DNA from: Microbacterium sp. Au-Mic1 | GTDB taxonomy: Bacteria > Actinomycetota > Actinomycetes > Actinomycetales > Microbacteriaceae | DNA length: 64,000 bases | Assembly (NCBI RefSeq): GCF_021341785.1 | Contig: NZ_JAJTTF010000007.1 | Coordinates: 186,001 to 250,000, forward strand | Direction: 5' to 3' | Shown: positions 1-6,759 of the stretch, one piece after another | Position numbering within the stretch: the stretch's first letter is position 1 | Layout of the letters: every line of letters begins with the position of its first letter | Position numbers and translations under genes: made by a program | Notes under the pieces: model-generated | Database searches by the model: none | The model's input: the letters and a program-made list of their open reading frames with translations, nothing else | Told to the model about the DNA's origin: nothing

Positions 1-799
1 GGAGGTTGTCCGAGGCCGGAGCCCGGTCGTCCGGACCGGCGGCGGACGGGGTCGGACCGGGTGCGGTCACACGCTCGCGATCGGCGGCGTGCCCGGCCAG
101 TGCGTTGAGCACGGGATGGTCGAGGTCGTGCGCGTCGCGGGCCATCGCGGTGCCGACATCGGCGAAGGTGGACACCACCATGCGCGGCTGCACCGAGAAC
201 GTGTCGACGGACGACGTCGCCGCACGGAGCATGTCGATGGCGGGCTGCGGGGCGAACACCCCGTTCTGATATGCCAGGGCCGCGAGCCTGGCATCGTCGA
301 TCGTGATCCCGAAGTGATCACGGGCGATGCGCACGAGCTCGGGGTTGAGGAAGAACTGTCCGTGCAGCTTCAGCTCATAGTCGGCGTAGTGCCGTCGGAT
401 CGCGAGCGGCCGCAGCAGCATCGGGGCGGCGTAGTCGACACCGCCGATCCGCCAGGTGCACAGCCCGACCGCGAGGTGCACGGCGTCGAGACCGCGCACG
501 GTGCGCAGCTCGGTGTTCTTCGCCGTGATGCGGTCAGCGGCCAGACGGGCGTTGCGCAGCCCCACCTCGTCGCGGAACAGGTTCGAGAGCAACGTGGAGC
601 GGCCGGTGATGAACTGGGGCAGGCTCCCGGGGTGCGCCCGGGAGATGTCGATCCCGCCGGCGGCGACATCGCGATAGGCCGTGAGCGGCGATGGCCCGCC
701 GAGCTCCGCGGCCTCCGCCCTGAGACGAGCCCGTTCGACGGTCGCAGCGTGCGCCACTTGCACGCCCGGCTCCGCCACGTCGACGTCGCTGGGCGTCAC
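1..799 (-). CDS. AAA-type DNA helicase-like protein, N-terminal part (runs off the left edge)
   Basis: Only the first 266 codons are inside the window; the reading frame is open to the left edge. The GTG start at 799 has a clear Shine-Dalgarno, GGAGGACAG, eight bases upstream. The visible part contains the segments LPQFITGRSTLLSNL and LAVGLCTWRI followed by LLRPLAIRR, which I associate with the N-terminal region of a large actinobacterial protein usually annotated as AAA-family ATPase or DNA helicase. No Walker motif is present in the visible part; the motor domain would lie outside the window. The assignment is from memory of the family, so only the existence of the gene is firm. It is transcribed divergently from the alkyltransferase-like gene. 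Confidence 0.55.
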   Translation of the reverse strand, partial: MTPSDVDVAEPGVQVAHAATVERARLRAEAAELGGPSPLTAYRDVAAGGIDISRAHPGSLPQFITGRSTLLSNLFRDEVGLRNARLAADRITAKNTELRTVRGLDAVHLAVGLCTWRIGGVDYAAPMLLRPLAIRRHYADYELKLHGQFFLNPELVRIARDHFGITIDDARLAALAYQNGVFAPQPAIDMLRAATSSVDTFSVQPRMVVSTFADVGTAMARDAHDLDHPVLNALAGHAADRERVTAPGPTPSAAGPDDRAPASDNL

Positions 800-999
800 G
801 GACCTGTCCTCCGCGTTCTTCCCGTCACGTCGCCACACACGACAAAGACTAGGCGTGCGGGATGGGCAGAACCGTCAGATCCGCTGGGTTTCGCCGGATT
901 CAGGCGCTTTCTTCCTCCACAGCGGGCATTTTCCGGTCGTTCCTCACCGATTGCGCCTCTACGCCTCCGCCGGTCCGGGTGGTGACCGAGGATGGGTGC

Positions 1000-1557
1000 A
1001 TGACCTACCGCTACGACTTCGCCGACACCCCGTTCGGAGATGCGCTGCTCGTCTTCTCCGACGAGGGGCTGGTCGCCTTCGACCTGCCGGAGGGGATGCA
1101 CCGCGATTCGCCCTGGGCGCTGGAGGCGACCGCGCGGATGCTGCACGCGCTGCCGGAACCTGATCCGGGTGCCGGCGCCGACGTGGAGGCACTGCTGAAC
1201 GCGTACTTCGACGGAGCCCCGATCCGCTTCGATCGGGAGCTCGCGCTGGACTGGCGCCTCGTGAACGGCTTCACCCGCGCCGCGCTGCAGGCCGTGTCCG
1301 AGATCCCCTGGGGCGAGAGCGCGAGCTACGGCGAGGTCGCGGCGATGGCCGGCAGTCCCGGCGCCGCCCGCGCGGTGGGCACGGCGTGCCGGAACACCCC
1401 TTTCTCGATCGTCGTCCCCGTCCACCGCGTGGTGCGCGCCGACGGTTCACCCGGCCAGTACGGAGCGCACCCCGAGCGCAAGCGGTACCTGCTGGACCTG
1501 GAGGCGGATGCGGCCGCCCGAGGCCGCACCGCGGACGACGTCCGCCCCGGCGTGTAG
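1000..1557 (+). CDS. Alkyltransferase-like protein: Ogt/MGMT fold without the acceptor cysteine
   Basis: The 185-residue product has the full two-domain layout of methylated-DNA-protein cysteine methyltransferases: an N-terminal domain (about 1-85) and the DNA-binding domain with IPWGESASYGEVA, the GTACRNTPF segment and a YLLDLE end. The active-site motif, normally PCHR, is PVHR here (codons 140-143, CCC GTC CAC CGC), so the methyl-accepting cysteine is a valine. Direct O6-methylguanine repair is therefore not expected. Alkyltransferase-like proteins with Trp, Ser or Ala at this position bind lesions and hand them to nucleotide excision repair; that role is an inference here. Those proteins are usually only about 100 residues, so the retained N-terminal domain is unusual. 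The ATG at 1000 follows GAGGA with a 7-base gap. Confidence 0.85.
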   Translation: MTYRYDFADTPFGDALLVFSDEGLVAFDLPEGMHRDSPWALEATARMLHALPEPDPGAGADVEALLNAYFDGAPIRFDRELALDWRLVNGFTRAALQAVSEIPWGESASYGEVAAMAGSPGAARAVGTACRNTPFSIVVPVHRVVRADGSPGQYGAHPERKRYLLDLEADAAARGRTADDVRPGV

Positions 1558-1573
1558 GCCGCCGGGGCGGACG
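1539..1573 (+). terminator. GC-rich terminator hairpin overlapping the end of the alkyltransferase-like gene
   Basis: A perfect 13-bp stem (1539-1551 with 1561-1573) closes a 9-base loop that contains the TAG stop codon. No U-run follows, as is common for actinobacterial terminators. Confidence 0.6.
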
Positions 1574-1895
1574 CGTATCCGCACGGGACGAATGCTCGCG
1601 GATTGCGGATCCGGTTCCGATTCGCGAATGCAACATAGCCTCGCGTGATCACTAATGCGGTCGGGAAACCCGACCGAGGGCGAACAGCAGGCCGAGGGCG
1701 ATGCCTCCGCGCCACTGCGCCGGGAATTGCGGCGAATGCCACCAAAGGGACACACGAAATACCAGATCAGGAACAGCACCGCGTGTCCTCGCCATTCTCC
1801 GTGGTCCTCCGGCGAGCCCCGATGCGCGCTGGAATGATAACGTCGACGCTACGAAACGACCAGACGGGGCGGGAAACCCCGGAAGTTGGTAATCG
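1574..1895. other. Intergenic stretch without a convincing gene; possible decayed small membrane ORF
   Basis: After the terminator hairpin, about 320 bases lack a convincing gene. On the minus strand (about 1820-1650), hydrophobic peptides appear in all three frames one after another: VLFLIWYFVC, then LVAFAAIPGAVAR, then GIALGLLFALG. Joined across two frameshifts they would make a small membrane protein, so this may be the remains of one. This is a weak reading by eye. The region also contains the promoter of the downstream LuxR-type gene, which I cannot place precisely. Confidence 0.25.
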
Positions 1896-2750
1896 GTGAA
1901 CTCGTTCGAGACAGTCGGATCCGATGCGGATCTGGTCGCGCAGGCCGTGCGCGACCTGATTCGGCGCACCCGTTTCCCGGTCGCCTTCGGCGGCCTGCTC
2001 GACAGCGGCGAGGTTCCCGTCACCGCGATCGTCGGCTCTCGCACGCGCAGCCTCGAGGGACTTCGCGTGCAGCCCCAGCGCGGTCTCGGCGGCCGGGCCA
2101 TGACCGAACTGCGTCCGCGGATGACGCACGACTACGGTGCCTCGCAGCAGATCACCCACGACTACGACGGCTTCGTGCTGGGCGAGGGGCTGCGCACCCT
2201 GCTCGCGATCCCCGTGATCGTGTCCGGACGGCCGCGTGGCGTTCTGTATGCGGGAGCGTGGGAGGACCCGCCGGCCGGCGGCGTCACCACCGCTCCGGCG
2301 ATGCAGATCGCCGACGCGCTCGCCAGTGAACTGCGCATCCGCGAGGAGGTGGAACGACGTCTGCATGCCGCAGGCCCACCCGCTCCCCCACCCTCGTTGA
2401 GCCCCGCGCATCGCGAGGAGTTGCGGGAGAGCTTCGCCGAGTTGCGCTCGATCGCTGCCCTCGTGCCGGATCAGGCGGTGCGTGATCGCCTCGGTGATCT
2501 GGAGCGCCGTCTGCTGGCGCTCTCCGCCCCCGCGCCCCTGCCGCGCGCCGCCGAGGTGCACCTGTCCCCGCGCGAACTGGACGTGCTGAGCTGCGCCGCT
2601 CTCGGCCAGACGAACGCGCAGGTCGCCACCGAGCTGGGGCTGCGCGAATCGACGGTGAAGGCGTATCTGGGCACGGCGATGGCCAAGCTCGATGCTCCGA
2701 CCCGTCATGCCGCCGTCGCCCGTGCTCGGCGCGACGGGCTGATCCCCTGA
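1896..2750 (+). CDS. GAF-like sensor with LuxR-type DNA-binding domain (transcriptional regulator)
   Basis: The 284-residue cytoplasmic protein has an N-terminal GAF-like region (about 1-150; the segment VLGEGLRTLLAIPVIV is typical), a short linker helix region (about 150-215) and a C-terminal LuxR/NarL helix-turn-helix beginning LSPRELDVLSCAALGQTNAQ and containing LRESTVKAYL. It should bind DNA as a dimer and respond to a ligand or protein signal through the GAF domain; the signal cannot be read from the sequence. There is no receiver domain. The start is GTG at 1896 with only a weak GGAAG upstream, so an internal start is possible. It precedes the guanidine-controlled exporter in the same orientation but is separated from it by the riboswitch, so the two are probably independent. 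Confidence 0.85.
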   Translation: MNSFETVGSDADLVAQAVRDLIRRTRFPVAFGGLLDSGEVPVTAIVGSRTRSLEGLRVQPQRGLGGRAMTELRPRMTHDYGASQQITHDYDGFVLGEGLRTLLAIPVIVSGRPRGVLYAGAWEDPPAGGVTTAPAMQIADALASELRIREEVERRLHAAGPPAPPPSLSPAHREELRESFAELRSIAALVPDQAVRDRLGDLERRLLALSAPAPLPRAAEVHLSPRELDVLSCAALGQTNAQVATELGLRESTVKAYLGTAMAKLDAPTRHAAVARARRDGLIP

Positions 2751-2809
2751 GGCTCTGCCCTGCTCCTGCCCAGGGAGTGCGGCTAGGCTCGGAATCGCGC
2801 ACCGCGCAC

Positions 2810-2853
2810 CCGGACGAGGCGGGCCAGTACCCGGACAGCGAAAAGACTGGCTC
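2810..2853 (+). promoter_or_regulatory. Guanidine-III riboswitch (ykkC-III class), upstream of the SMR exporter
   Basis: The element has the compact pseudoknot of the guanidine-III class. CCGG at 2810-2813 is followed by ACGAGG (2814-2819). The hairpin GGGCCAGT (2821-2828) with ACTGGCTC (2846-2853) pairs over 8 bp with one G-U. Its loop carries ACCCGG, whose CCGG (2831-2834) can pair with the first CCGG. From memory, this matches the Thermobifida fusca guanidine-III aptamer in the conserved CCGGACGAGG and ACCCGG blocks while the hairpin stem differs. The Shine-Dalgarno GAGGAGG (2856-2862) begins two bases after the hairpin, so ligand binding probably controls ribosome access. Guanidine should switch the exporter gene on. 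Confidence 0.88.
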
Positions 2854-2868
2854 TCGAGGAGGCCCGCC

Positions 2869-3195
2869 ATGGCGTGGATCGTGCTCATCATCTCCGGAAT
2901 GTTCGAAGCCGTCTGGGCCACTGCCCTCGGCAAATCCGAGGGCTTCACGAAGCTCTGGCCGAGTGTCGTCTTCGTGATCGGTCTCGCCGCGTCGATGTTC
3001 GGGCTGGGGTGGGCGATGCGAGAGATCCCCACGGCCACGGCCTACGCGGTGTGGGTCGGCATCGGCGCCTCGCTCACCGTCGTCTGGGCGATGATCACCG
3101 GCGATTCCGACGTGTCCTGGCTCCGGATCCTGCTGATCGTCGGATTGGTCGGGTGCATTGTCGGATTGAAACTGATCGATCCGGGGCATGCATGA
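2869..3195 (+). CDS. gdx: SMR-family guanidinium exporter (Gdx/SugE type)
   Basis: A 108-residue protein of typical small multidrug resistance length with four membrane helices (about 2-20, 30-50, 57-77, 86-104). The essential glutamate of helix 1 is present in IISGMFEAVWATALG (Glu13), and the following KSEGFTKLWPS resembles the SugE/Gdx subfamily more than EmrE. SMR proteins work as antiparallel dimers that exchange protons for the cation. The guanidine-III riboswitch directly upstream makes guanidinium the likely physiological substrate; this follows from context, not from the protein alone. The ATG at 2869 has GAGGAGG six bases upstream. Confidence 0.92.
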   Translation: MAWIVLIISGMFEAVWATALGKSEGFTKLWPSVVFVIGLAASMFGLGWAMREIPTATAYAVWVGIGASLTVVWAMITGDSDVSWLRILLIVGLVGCIVGLKLIDPGHA

Positions 3196-3249
3196 CATTC
3201 CGCATTTCAATCATTGCCGCCGGCAATTCCTGCAACTAGGTTTGTCGCC

Positions 3250-3594
3250 ATGGCACGCAAAATCGTTCATCAGCTCGTCGACGATATCGACGGTTCCGTT
3301 CTCGAAGTGGGCGAAGGCGAGACCGTTCATTTCTCGCTCGACGGATCCGCCTATGAGATCGATCTGACCAGCGCGCACGCGGCAGACCTGCGTACGGCGC
3401 TCGCCCCCTACCTCTCCGCAGGCCGGCGCACGCAGCGCGTGGCGACCGGGCGACCGACCGCAGCGGGCAAGCGCCCGAACCGCAATCCGGAGACCGCGTC
3501 GATCCGCGCGTGGGCGGGAGACAACGGCTACAAGCTCTCAGAACGCGGCCGGATCCCCGCCGATGTGATCGAGGCGTACCGCGCGGCGAACTGA
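3250..3594 (+). CDS. lsr2: Lsr2 nucleoid-associated protein
   Basis: The 114-residue protein begins [16 protein letters not shown] and has the two Lsr2 parts: an N-terminal oligomerisation domain rich in beta structure (about 1-60) and a C-terminal DNA-binding domain (about 78-114; [22 protein letters not shown]). The RGR that inserts into the minor groove of AT-rich DNA is present in SERGRIP. A basic linker containing RRTQR and AGKRPNRN joins them. Lsr2 bridges DNA and silences AT-rich, often horizontally acquired genes. A TAGGTT hexamer at 3237-3242 lies 7 bases before the ATG with no Shine-Dalgarno, so the mRNA may be leaderless. Confidence 0.95.
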   Translation: MARKIVHQLVDDIDGSVLEVGEGETVHFSLDGSAYEIDLTSAHAADLRTALAPYLSAGRRTQRVATGRPTAAGKRPNRNPETASIRAWAGDNGYKLSERGRIPADVIEAYRAAN

Positions 3595-3610
3595 CCGCAG
3601 GACACGAAAC

Positions 3611-3644
3611 GGAAAGGGACCGCCCGTCTGGGCGGTCCCTTTCC
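3611..3644 (+). terminator. Terminator after lsr2
   Basis: A perfect 15-bp stem (3611-3625 with 3630-3644) and a GTCT loop lie 17 bases after the lsr2 stop. The outer stem is A/T-rich (GGAAAG with CTTTCC), so it could also work for minus-strand transcription leaving the tRNA-Arg. Confidence 0.8.
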
Positions 3645-3688
3645 CACATGTGCGGCGAGGTGGCGGGGGGCCGAGATCGGGTCGCGTG

Positions 3689-3762
3689 TGCCCCCGACAG
3701 GATTCGAACCTGCGACCTGCCCTTTAGGAGAGGGCCGCTCTATCCGACTGAGCTACGAAGGC
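3689..3762 (-). tRNA. tRNA-Arg (anticodon CCT)
   Basis: On the minus strand, the acceptor stem GCCTTCG pairs with CGGGGGC (two G-U), the D arm is GCTCAGTCGGATAGAGC, the anticodon stem GCCCT/AGGGC holds loop CTCCTAA, and the T arm contains GGTTCGAATCC. The anticodon is CCT, which reads AGG. CCA is not encoded. No integrase or attachment-site duplication is visible nearby. Confidence 0.95.
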
Positions 3763-3792
3763 GCCCTCTCAGTCTAACGAGCGTCCACGGTC

Positions 3793-4290
3793 CTACGCCG
3801 CCATCGCCAGGTACGGCTCCCAGCTGGGATCGCCGCGCTCGGATCCCCGAACGGTCCACCCGGTCCCCCGCGGCGGGGCCGGCGTCAGACGCAGCTCCCA
3901 GCCCATCTCCTGCGGCGTGCGATCACTCTTGACGTTGTTGCAGCGCAGGCAGCACGCGACGAGGTTCTCCCAGGAGTTCTTGCCTCCGCGCGAGCGCGGC
4001 AGCACATGATCGATGGTGGATGCGGACTTCCCGCAATAGCCGCAGCGATTGCCGTCACGGCGCAGCACTCCCCGCCTGGTGACAGGGGCGTGCCGGCTCC
4101 TCGGCATCCGCACGTAGCGGCTCAGGACGATCACGGCGGGGCGGTCGAAGCGGCCGCTCGCCGCCCAGACGGGGTCGTCGTCGACGCGTTCGACGACCGA
4201 GGCCTTCTTGTTCATGACGAGGACGATCGCGCGTCGGAACGACACGATCGCGAGCGGTTCATACCCTGCGTTGAGCACCAGTGTGCGCAT
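3793..4290 (-). CDS. HNH endonuclease family protein
   Basis: The 165-residue protein begins MRTLVLNAGYEPL and has an HNH nuclease domain at about 76-125: RCGYCGK supplies two zinc cysteines, IDHVLPRSRGG the catalytic histidine, and NLVACCLRCNNVKS the second cysteine pair and the asparagine. This is the widespread stand-alone actinobacterial HNH family of unknown substrate; it is not part of a visible restriction system or intein. The ATG at 4290 was chosen over a longer in-frame extension because the conserved N-terminus begins there and GAAGGGATGCAGG precedes it. It lies downstream of the M23 gene but behind that gene's terminator, so it probably has its own promoter. Confidence 0.9.
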   Translation of the reverse strand: MRTLVLNAGYEPLAIVSFRRAIVLVMNKKASVVERVDDDPVWAASGRFDRPAVIVLSRYVRMPRSRHAPVTRRGVLRRDGNRCGYCGKSASTIDHVLPRSRGGKNSWENLVACCLRCNNVKSDRTPQEMGWELRLTPAPPRGTGWTVRGSERGDPSWEPYLAMAA

Positions 4291-4369
4291 CCTGCATCCC
4301 TTCGATCCGACCGGGACGGCTTCCCGGTCTCTCGACCGTGCGCAGGCGGAGGGTCCGCAGGATACGAAA

Positions 4370-4398
4370 ACGGCGCTGTCTACGAGAGACAGCGCCGT
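4370..4398 (-). terminator. Intrinsic terminator downstream of the first M23 gene
   Basis: A perfect 12-bp stem (4370-4381 with 4387-4398) has the loop ACGAG. Read on the minus strand it is followed by TTTTCG, a short U-run. It lies between the M23 gene (ending at 4582) and the HNH gene start (4290), so it insulates the two. Confidence 0.75.
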
Positions 4399-4581
4399 GA
4401 GCGCACGGATGATCCGTGCAGATCCTGCGGGCAATGCCGAAGAACGAGTCGACCGAGTGCATCCGTGGTTCGGATGCTCGGTATTCGTCCCATCGTGTTC
4501 CTCCGCCCTTGCGACGACGGAATCAGGCTAACCCATGCCGTGGCGACCACGCGGAGAACTTCCGGTGAACGCCCTGCCGGA

Positions 4582-5418
4582 TCAGCGGACGTTCACCTCG
4601 AGCCATGCCAGGGGATCGATCTCGGTGTTGTTCACGAGCACCTCGAAGTGCAGGCAGGATCCGGAGACCCATCCGGTGTTGCCGACCTCGCCGAGGTACT
4701 GTCCGGCGGTGACGCACTGGCCCACGCTCACGGCGCGGCTCCCGTAGTTCATGTGCCCGTACAGCGTGGAGATCGCGTTGGCCCCGCTCAGAGCGGGGTG
4801 CGAGAGCTCGATCGTCTCGCCGTAGCCTCCGTAGCCGTCCTGCGAGATCGTGACGCAGCCGTCAGCGGCCGCATAGATGGGAGTGCCGATCGGCGCGGCG
4901 AAGTCCTGACCCATGTGGCTGCGACCGCTACGGGCCGCGCCGAAGCCGTCGCTCAGCGTGTAGGAGCCGGCCGCCATGGGGTAGATGACCTGCCCGGGGC
5001 TCGCAATCGGCGCCATGTTGGTGCGCACGGAGGCGACCGAGGGCTTGGCTGCGGCCTCTGCGGCGGCCTTGGCCGCAGCGACGGCGGCCTCCTCCGCCTT
5101 CTTCTGCTCGATCTCCTGCGGCGTCGTCGCGGTGAAAGAACTCCGCGTGCCCGACACCGCCGTCGCCTCGGAGGCGACGACGATCGACTGCGCGTGACCC
5201 GCGGCGATCTGCTGCGCGGTCGCCGGCGACGCGGTGGCGGGCGACGCGGCGCCGGTCGCGAGAGCGGGCAGCGCGATCGCGGTCACCAGCGCTCCGACGG
5301 CGGCGAGAACGGCGAAGGTGCGGATCGGGCGCACCACGGATCGGGAGACCGGGCTCGTCGCACGCTTCGGGGAACGCGTGTCGACGGACATGTCGGTCTG
5401 TTCGAGTTCTTCGGCCAA
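4582..5418 (-). CDS. Exported M23-type (LytM-like) peptidase, variant active site
   Basis: The 278-residue protein has a cytoplasmic N-terminus, a hydrophobic anchor or signal segment (about 33-54), an Ala/Lys-rich helical linker (about 100-128) and a C-terminal M23 domain (about 145-278). The zinc ligands His168 and Asp172 (HMGQD) and His257, and the catalytic His222 (YGHM), are present. The motif usually GxHLHFE reads SGSCLHFE, so the first histidine of HxH is Cys255. M23 enzymes cut peptide cross-bridges in peptidoglycan; with this change the protein may be an altered enzyme or a non-catalytic activator like EnvC. The TTG start at 5418 has GGAGGAAG upstream and matches the architecture of the neighbouring paralogue (5653-6471); an ATG at 5391 is the alternative. 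Confidence 0.88.
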   Translation of the reverse strand: MAEELEQTDMSVDTRSPKRATSPVSRSVVRPIRTFAVLAAVGALVTAIALPALATGAASPATASPATAQQIAAGHAQSIVVASEATAVSGTRSSFTATTPQEIEQKKAEEAAVAAAKAAAEAAAKPSVASVRTNMAPIASPGQVIYPMAAGSYTLSDGFGAARSGRSHMGQDFAAPIGTPIYAAADGCVTISQDGYGGYGETIELSHPALSGANAISTLYGHMNYGSRAVSVGQCVTAGQYLGEVGNTGWVSGSCLHFEVLVNNTEIDPLAWLEVNVR

Positions 5419-5601
5419 GGGCTTCCTCCAGGCCTCGGCGCCGTGCGTCGGCTCGTCCGCATTCGCGTGCAGGTCGGGATTTCGACCTGCATCAGGATGA
5501 CCGCGGCGGTGACGAGCCGGGAGGCGGCCGCCGGGGTTATCACCGACGGGCTTCTCGTCGGCGACCTCCCCGACGTTACCCGATCGTGATGAATCTGTCA
5601 C
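5419..5601 (-). promoter_or_regulatory. Promoter and structured 5' leader of the first M23 gene
   Basis: On the minus strand, a -35 GTGACA (5601-5596) and a -10 TAACGT (5578-5573) are separated by 17 bases. Transcription should begin near 5566, and a hairpin starts almost at once: TCGCCGAC (5564-5557), loop GAGAAGCCC (5556-5548), GTCGGTGA (5547-5540), 8 bp with one G-U. A second stem, GCAGGTCG with CGACCTGC, follows further down the roughly 150-base leader. The second M23 gene has the same promoter spacing and the same hairpin loop with different stem bases. I compared it with the c-di-AMP (ydaO) riboswitch consensus from memory and do not see it. Confidence 0.65.
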
Positions 5602-5652
5602 CCCCGGATTCGGGAGAAGCGATCCGTCCGACCGATGGACGCCGAACGCCGG

Positions 5653-6471
5653 TCAGCCCGCGTTCGCGGCGAGCCAGGGTTCCGGATCGATGACCGAGCC
5701 GCCGATGCGCACCTCGAAGTGCAGGTGCGATCCGTAGGAGTTGCCGGTGTTGCCGACCAGCCCGATCAGCTGCCCCGCGGAGACCTGGTCACCCGCCTGA
5801 ACCATCCGGCTGCCGTAGACCATGTGACCGTAACGGGTCTCCACCATGGTGCCGTTGAGATTGCTCATGATCATGATCGAGACACCGTACCCGCCGATGC
5901 TCTCGGCGGACGCGGTCACGGTGCCGGCGGCTGCCGCATAGATCGGGGTGCCCTCAGGGGCGATCATGTCCCAGCCCTCATGACCGCGACCGGATCCGGG
6001 TCCTTCGCCGGGAGTGAAGCTGGTGACCGGGTAGCGCACGGCGCCCGAGCCCGGAGCGACAAGAGCCATCCCGGCGAGGGACGGGCGGGAGCTGCTGGCC
6101 GATGCTGCCGATGCGGCCGCCTCGGCAGCGCGGGCTGCGGCGGCGTCCTCGGCCTTGCGCTTCTCGATCTCGTCGGGCGTCGTCGCAGTGAACTGCCCGC
6201 GGGCGCTCGGGGCCTGCGTCGCCTCGGACGCGACCACGATCGACTGCGCGTTGTCGGCCGCCAGCTGCTCGGTGGTCACCGGAGCCGCATCGGCAGGACC
6301 ACTCGTCGACGCGAACGCCGGGAGTCCGATGGCCGCGACCAGGGCGCCGACAGCACCCAGGATCGCCACGGTGCGGACCGGGCGCACGAAAGCGGATCGG
6401 GCCGGGCCCTTCCTGAGCGTCGTCGCGTCGGCGCTCGTCGGGCTGGTGGTCTCGATCGTGGTCTCAGGCAA
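5653..6471 (-). CDS. Exported M23-type (LytM-like) peptidase, complete active site
   Basis: This 272-residue paralogue of the preceding gene (4582-5418) has the same plan: basic N-terminus, hydrophobic segment about 34-55, helical Ala/Glu-rich linker about 100-128 and a C-terminal M23 domain. All metal and catalytic residues are present: His164 and Asp168 (HEGWD), His216 (YGHM), His249 and His251 (GSHLHFE). It should be a secreted or membrane-anchored zinc peptidase acting on peptidoglycan. Both proteins share the linker segment AQSIVVASEAT and the following FTATTP, so they arose by duplication. The TTG start at 6471 is chosen for the GGAGGACAG just upstream and for matching the paralogue; an upstream in-frame ATG at 6549 lies inside the leader. 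Confidence 0.92.
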   Translation of the reverse strand: MPETTIETTSPTSADATTLRKGPARSAFVRPVRTVAILGAVGALVAAIGLPAFASTSGPADAAPVTTEQLAADNAQSIVVASEATQAPSARGQFTATTPDEIEKRKAEDAAAARAAEAAASAASASSSRPSLAGMALVAPGSGAVRYPVTSFTPGEGPGSGRGHEGWDMIAPEGTPIYAAAAGTVTASAESIGGYGVSIMIMSNLNGTMVETRYGHMVYGSRMVQAGDQVSAGQLIGLVGNTGNSYGSHLHFEVRIGGSVIDPEPWLAANAG

Positions 6472-6657
6472 AGTCTGTCCTCCGGCCTCTGCGCGGGATC
6501 GCGCCGGTCCGTCGTCGATCGGGTCGGTCCGTACGGGGTTCGGACGCATGTCTCTCCGCGGCGGCGACGGGCCGATGAGGCGAGCGCCGTGGAGTCCGTC
6601 GATGGGCTTCTCGCCGACGGCCCTTCCGACGCTACCGGAAAGTCACGAAAGTGTCAC
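6472..6657 (-). promoter_or_regulatory. Promoter and structured 5' leader of the second M23 gene
   Basis: On the minus strand, -35 GTGACA (6657-6652), a 17-base spacer and -10 TAGCGT (6634-6629). The hairpin near the expected transcript 5' end is CCGTCGGC (6620-6613), loop GAGAAGCCC (6612-6604), ATCGACGG (6603-6596), with 7 pairs including one G-U. Loop sequence and position match the first M23 leader while the stem bases differ. Direct repeats GTGACAC and GTGACTT, 11 bases apart, overlap the -35 and could be an OmpR-family site; MtrA controls M23 genes in other actinobacteria, but that link is inference. Confidence 0.65.
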
Positions 6658-6722
6658 ACTGCCCCAAGGATCTGCTGAACGTTGATTTTCCGCGGATCCA
6701 TCCGGGCGCGCACAGGCGTTGC

Positions 6723-6743
6723 CCAGGCGGCGGAACCGCCTGG
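6723..6743 (-). terminator. Hairpin just after the DtxR-family gene
   Basis: An 8-bp stem, CCAGGCGG with CCGCCTGG, and a 5-base loop lie 17 bases beyond the regulator's stop codon. There is no U-run, so this is a moderate terminator candidate. Confidence 0.5.
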
Positions 6744-6759
6744 ATGCGCCAGGGAGAGC

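Noticed and set aside
2751-2868. Guanidine-I (ykkC) or guanidine-II (mini-ykkC) riboswitch before the SMR gene
   Set aside because: The ACGR-loop tandem hairpins and the long guanidine-I core are missing; the compact pseudoknot fits guanidine-III instead.
3689-3762. tRNA genes as integration sites for a mobile element
   Set aside because: No integrase gene, no duplicated tRNA 3' end and no composition shift near any of the three tRNAs.
5419-5601. ATG at 5601 as start of the first M23 protein
   Set aside because: It lies on the -35 element and would translate the structured leader; the TTG at 5418 has a ribosome site and matches the paralogue.
5419-6657. c-di-AMP (ydaO) riboswitch in the M23 leaders
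   Set aside because: Expected from gene context in actinobacteria, but the conserved blocks of that riboswitch are not seen.
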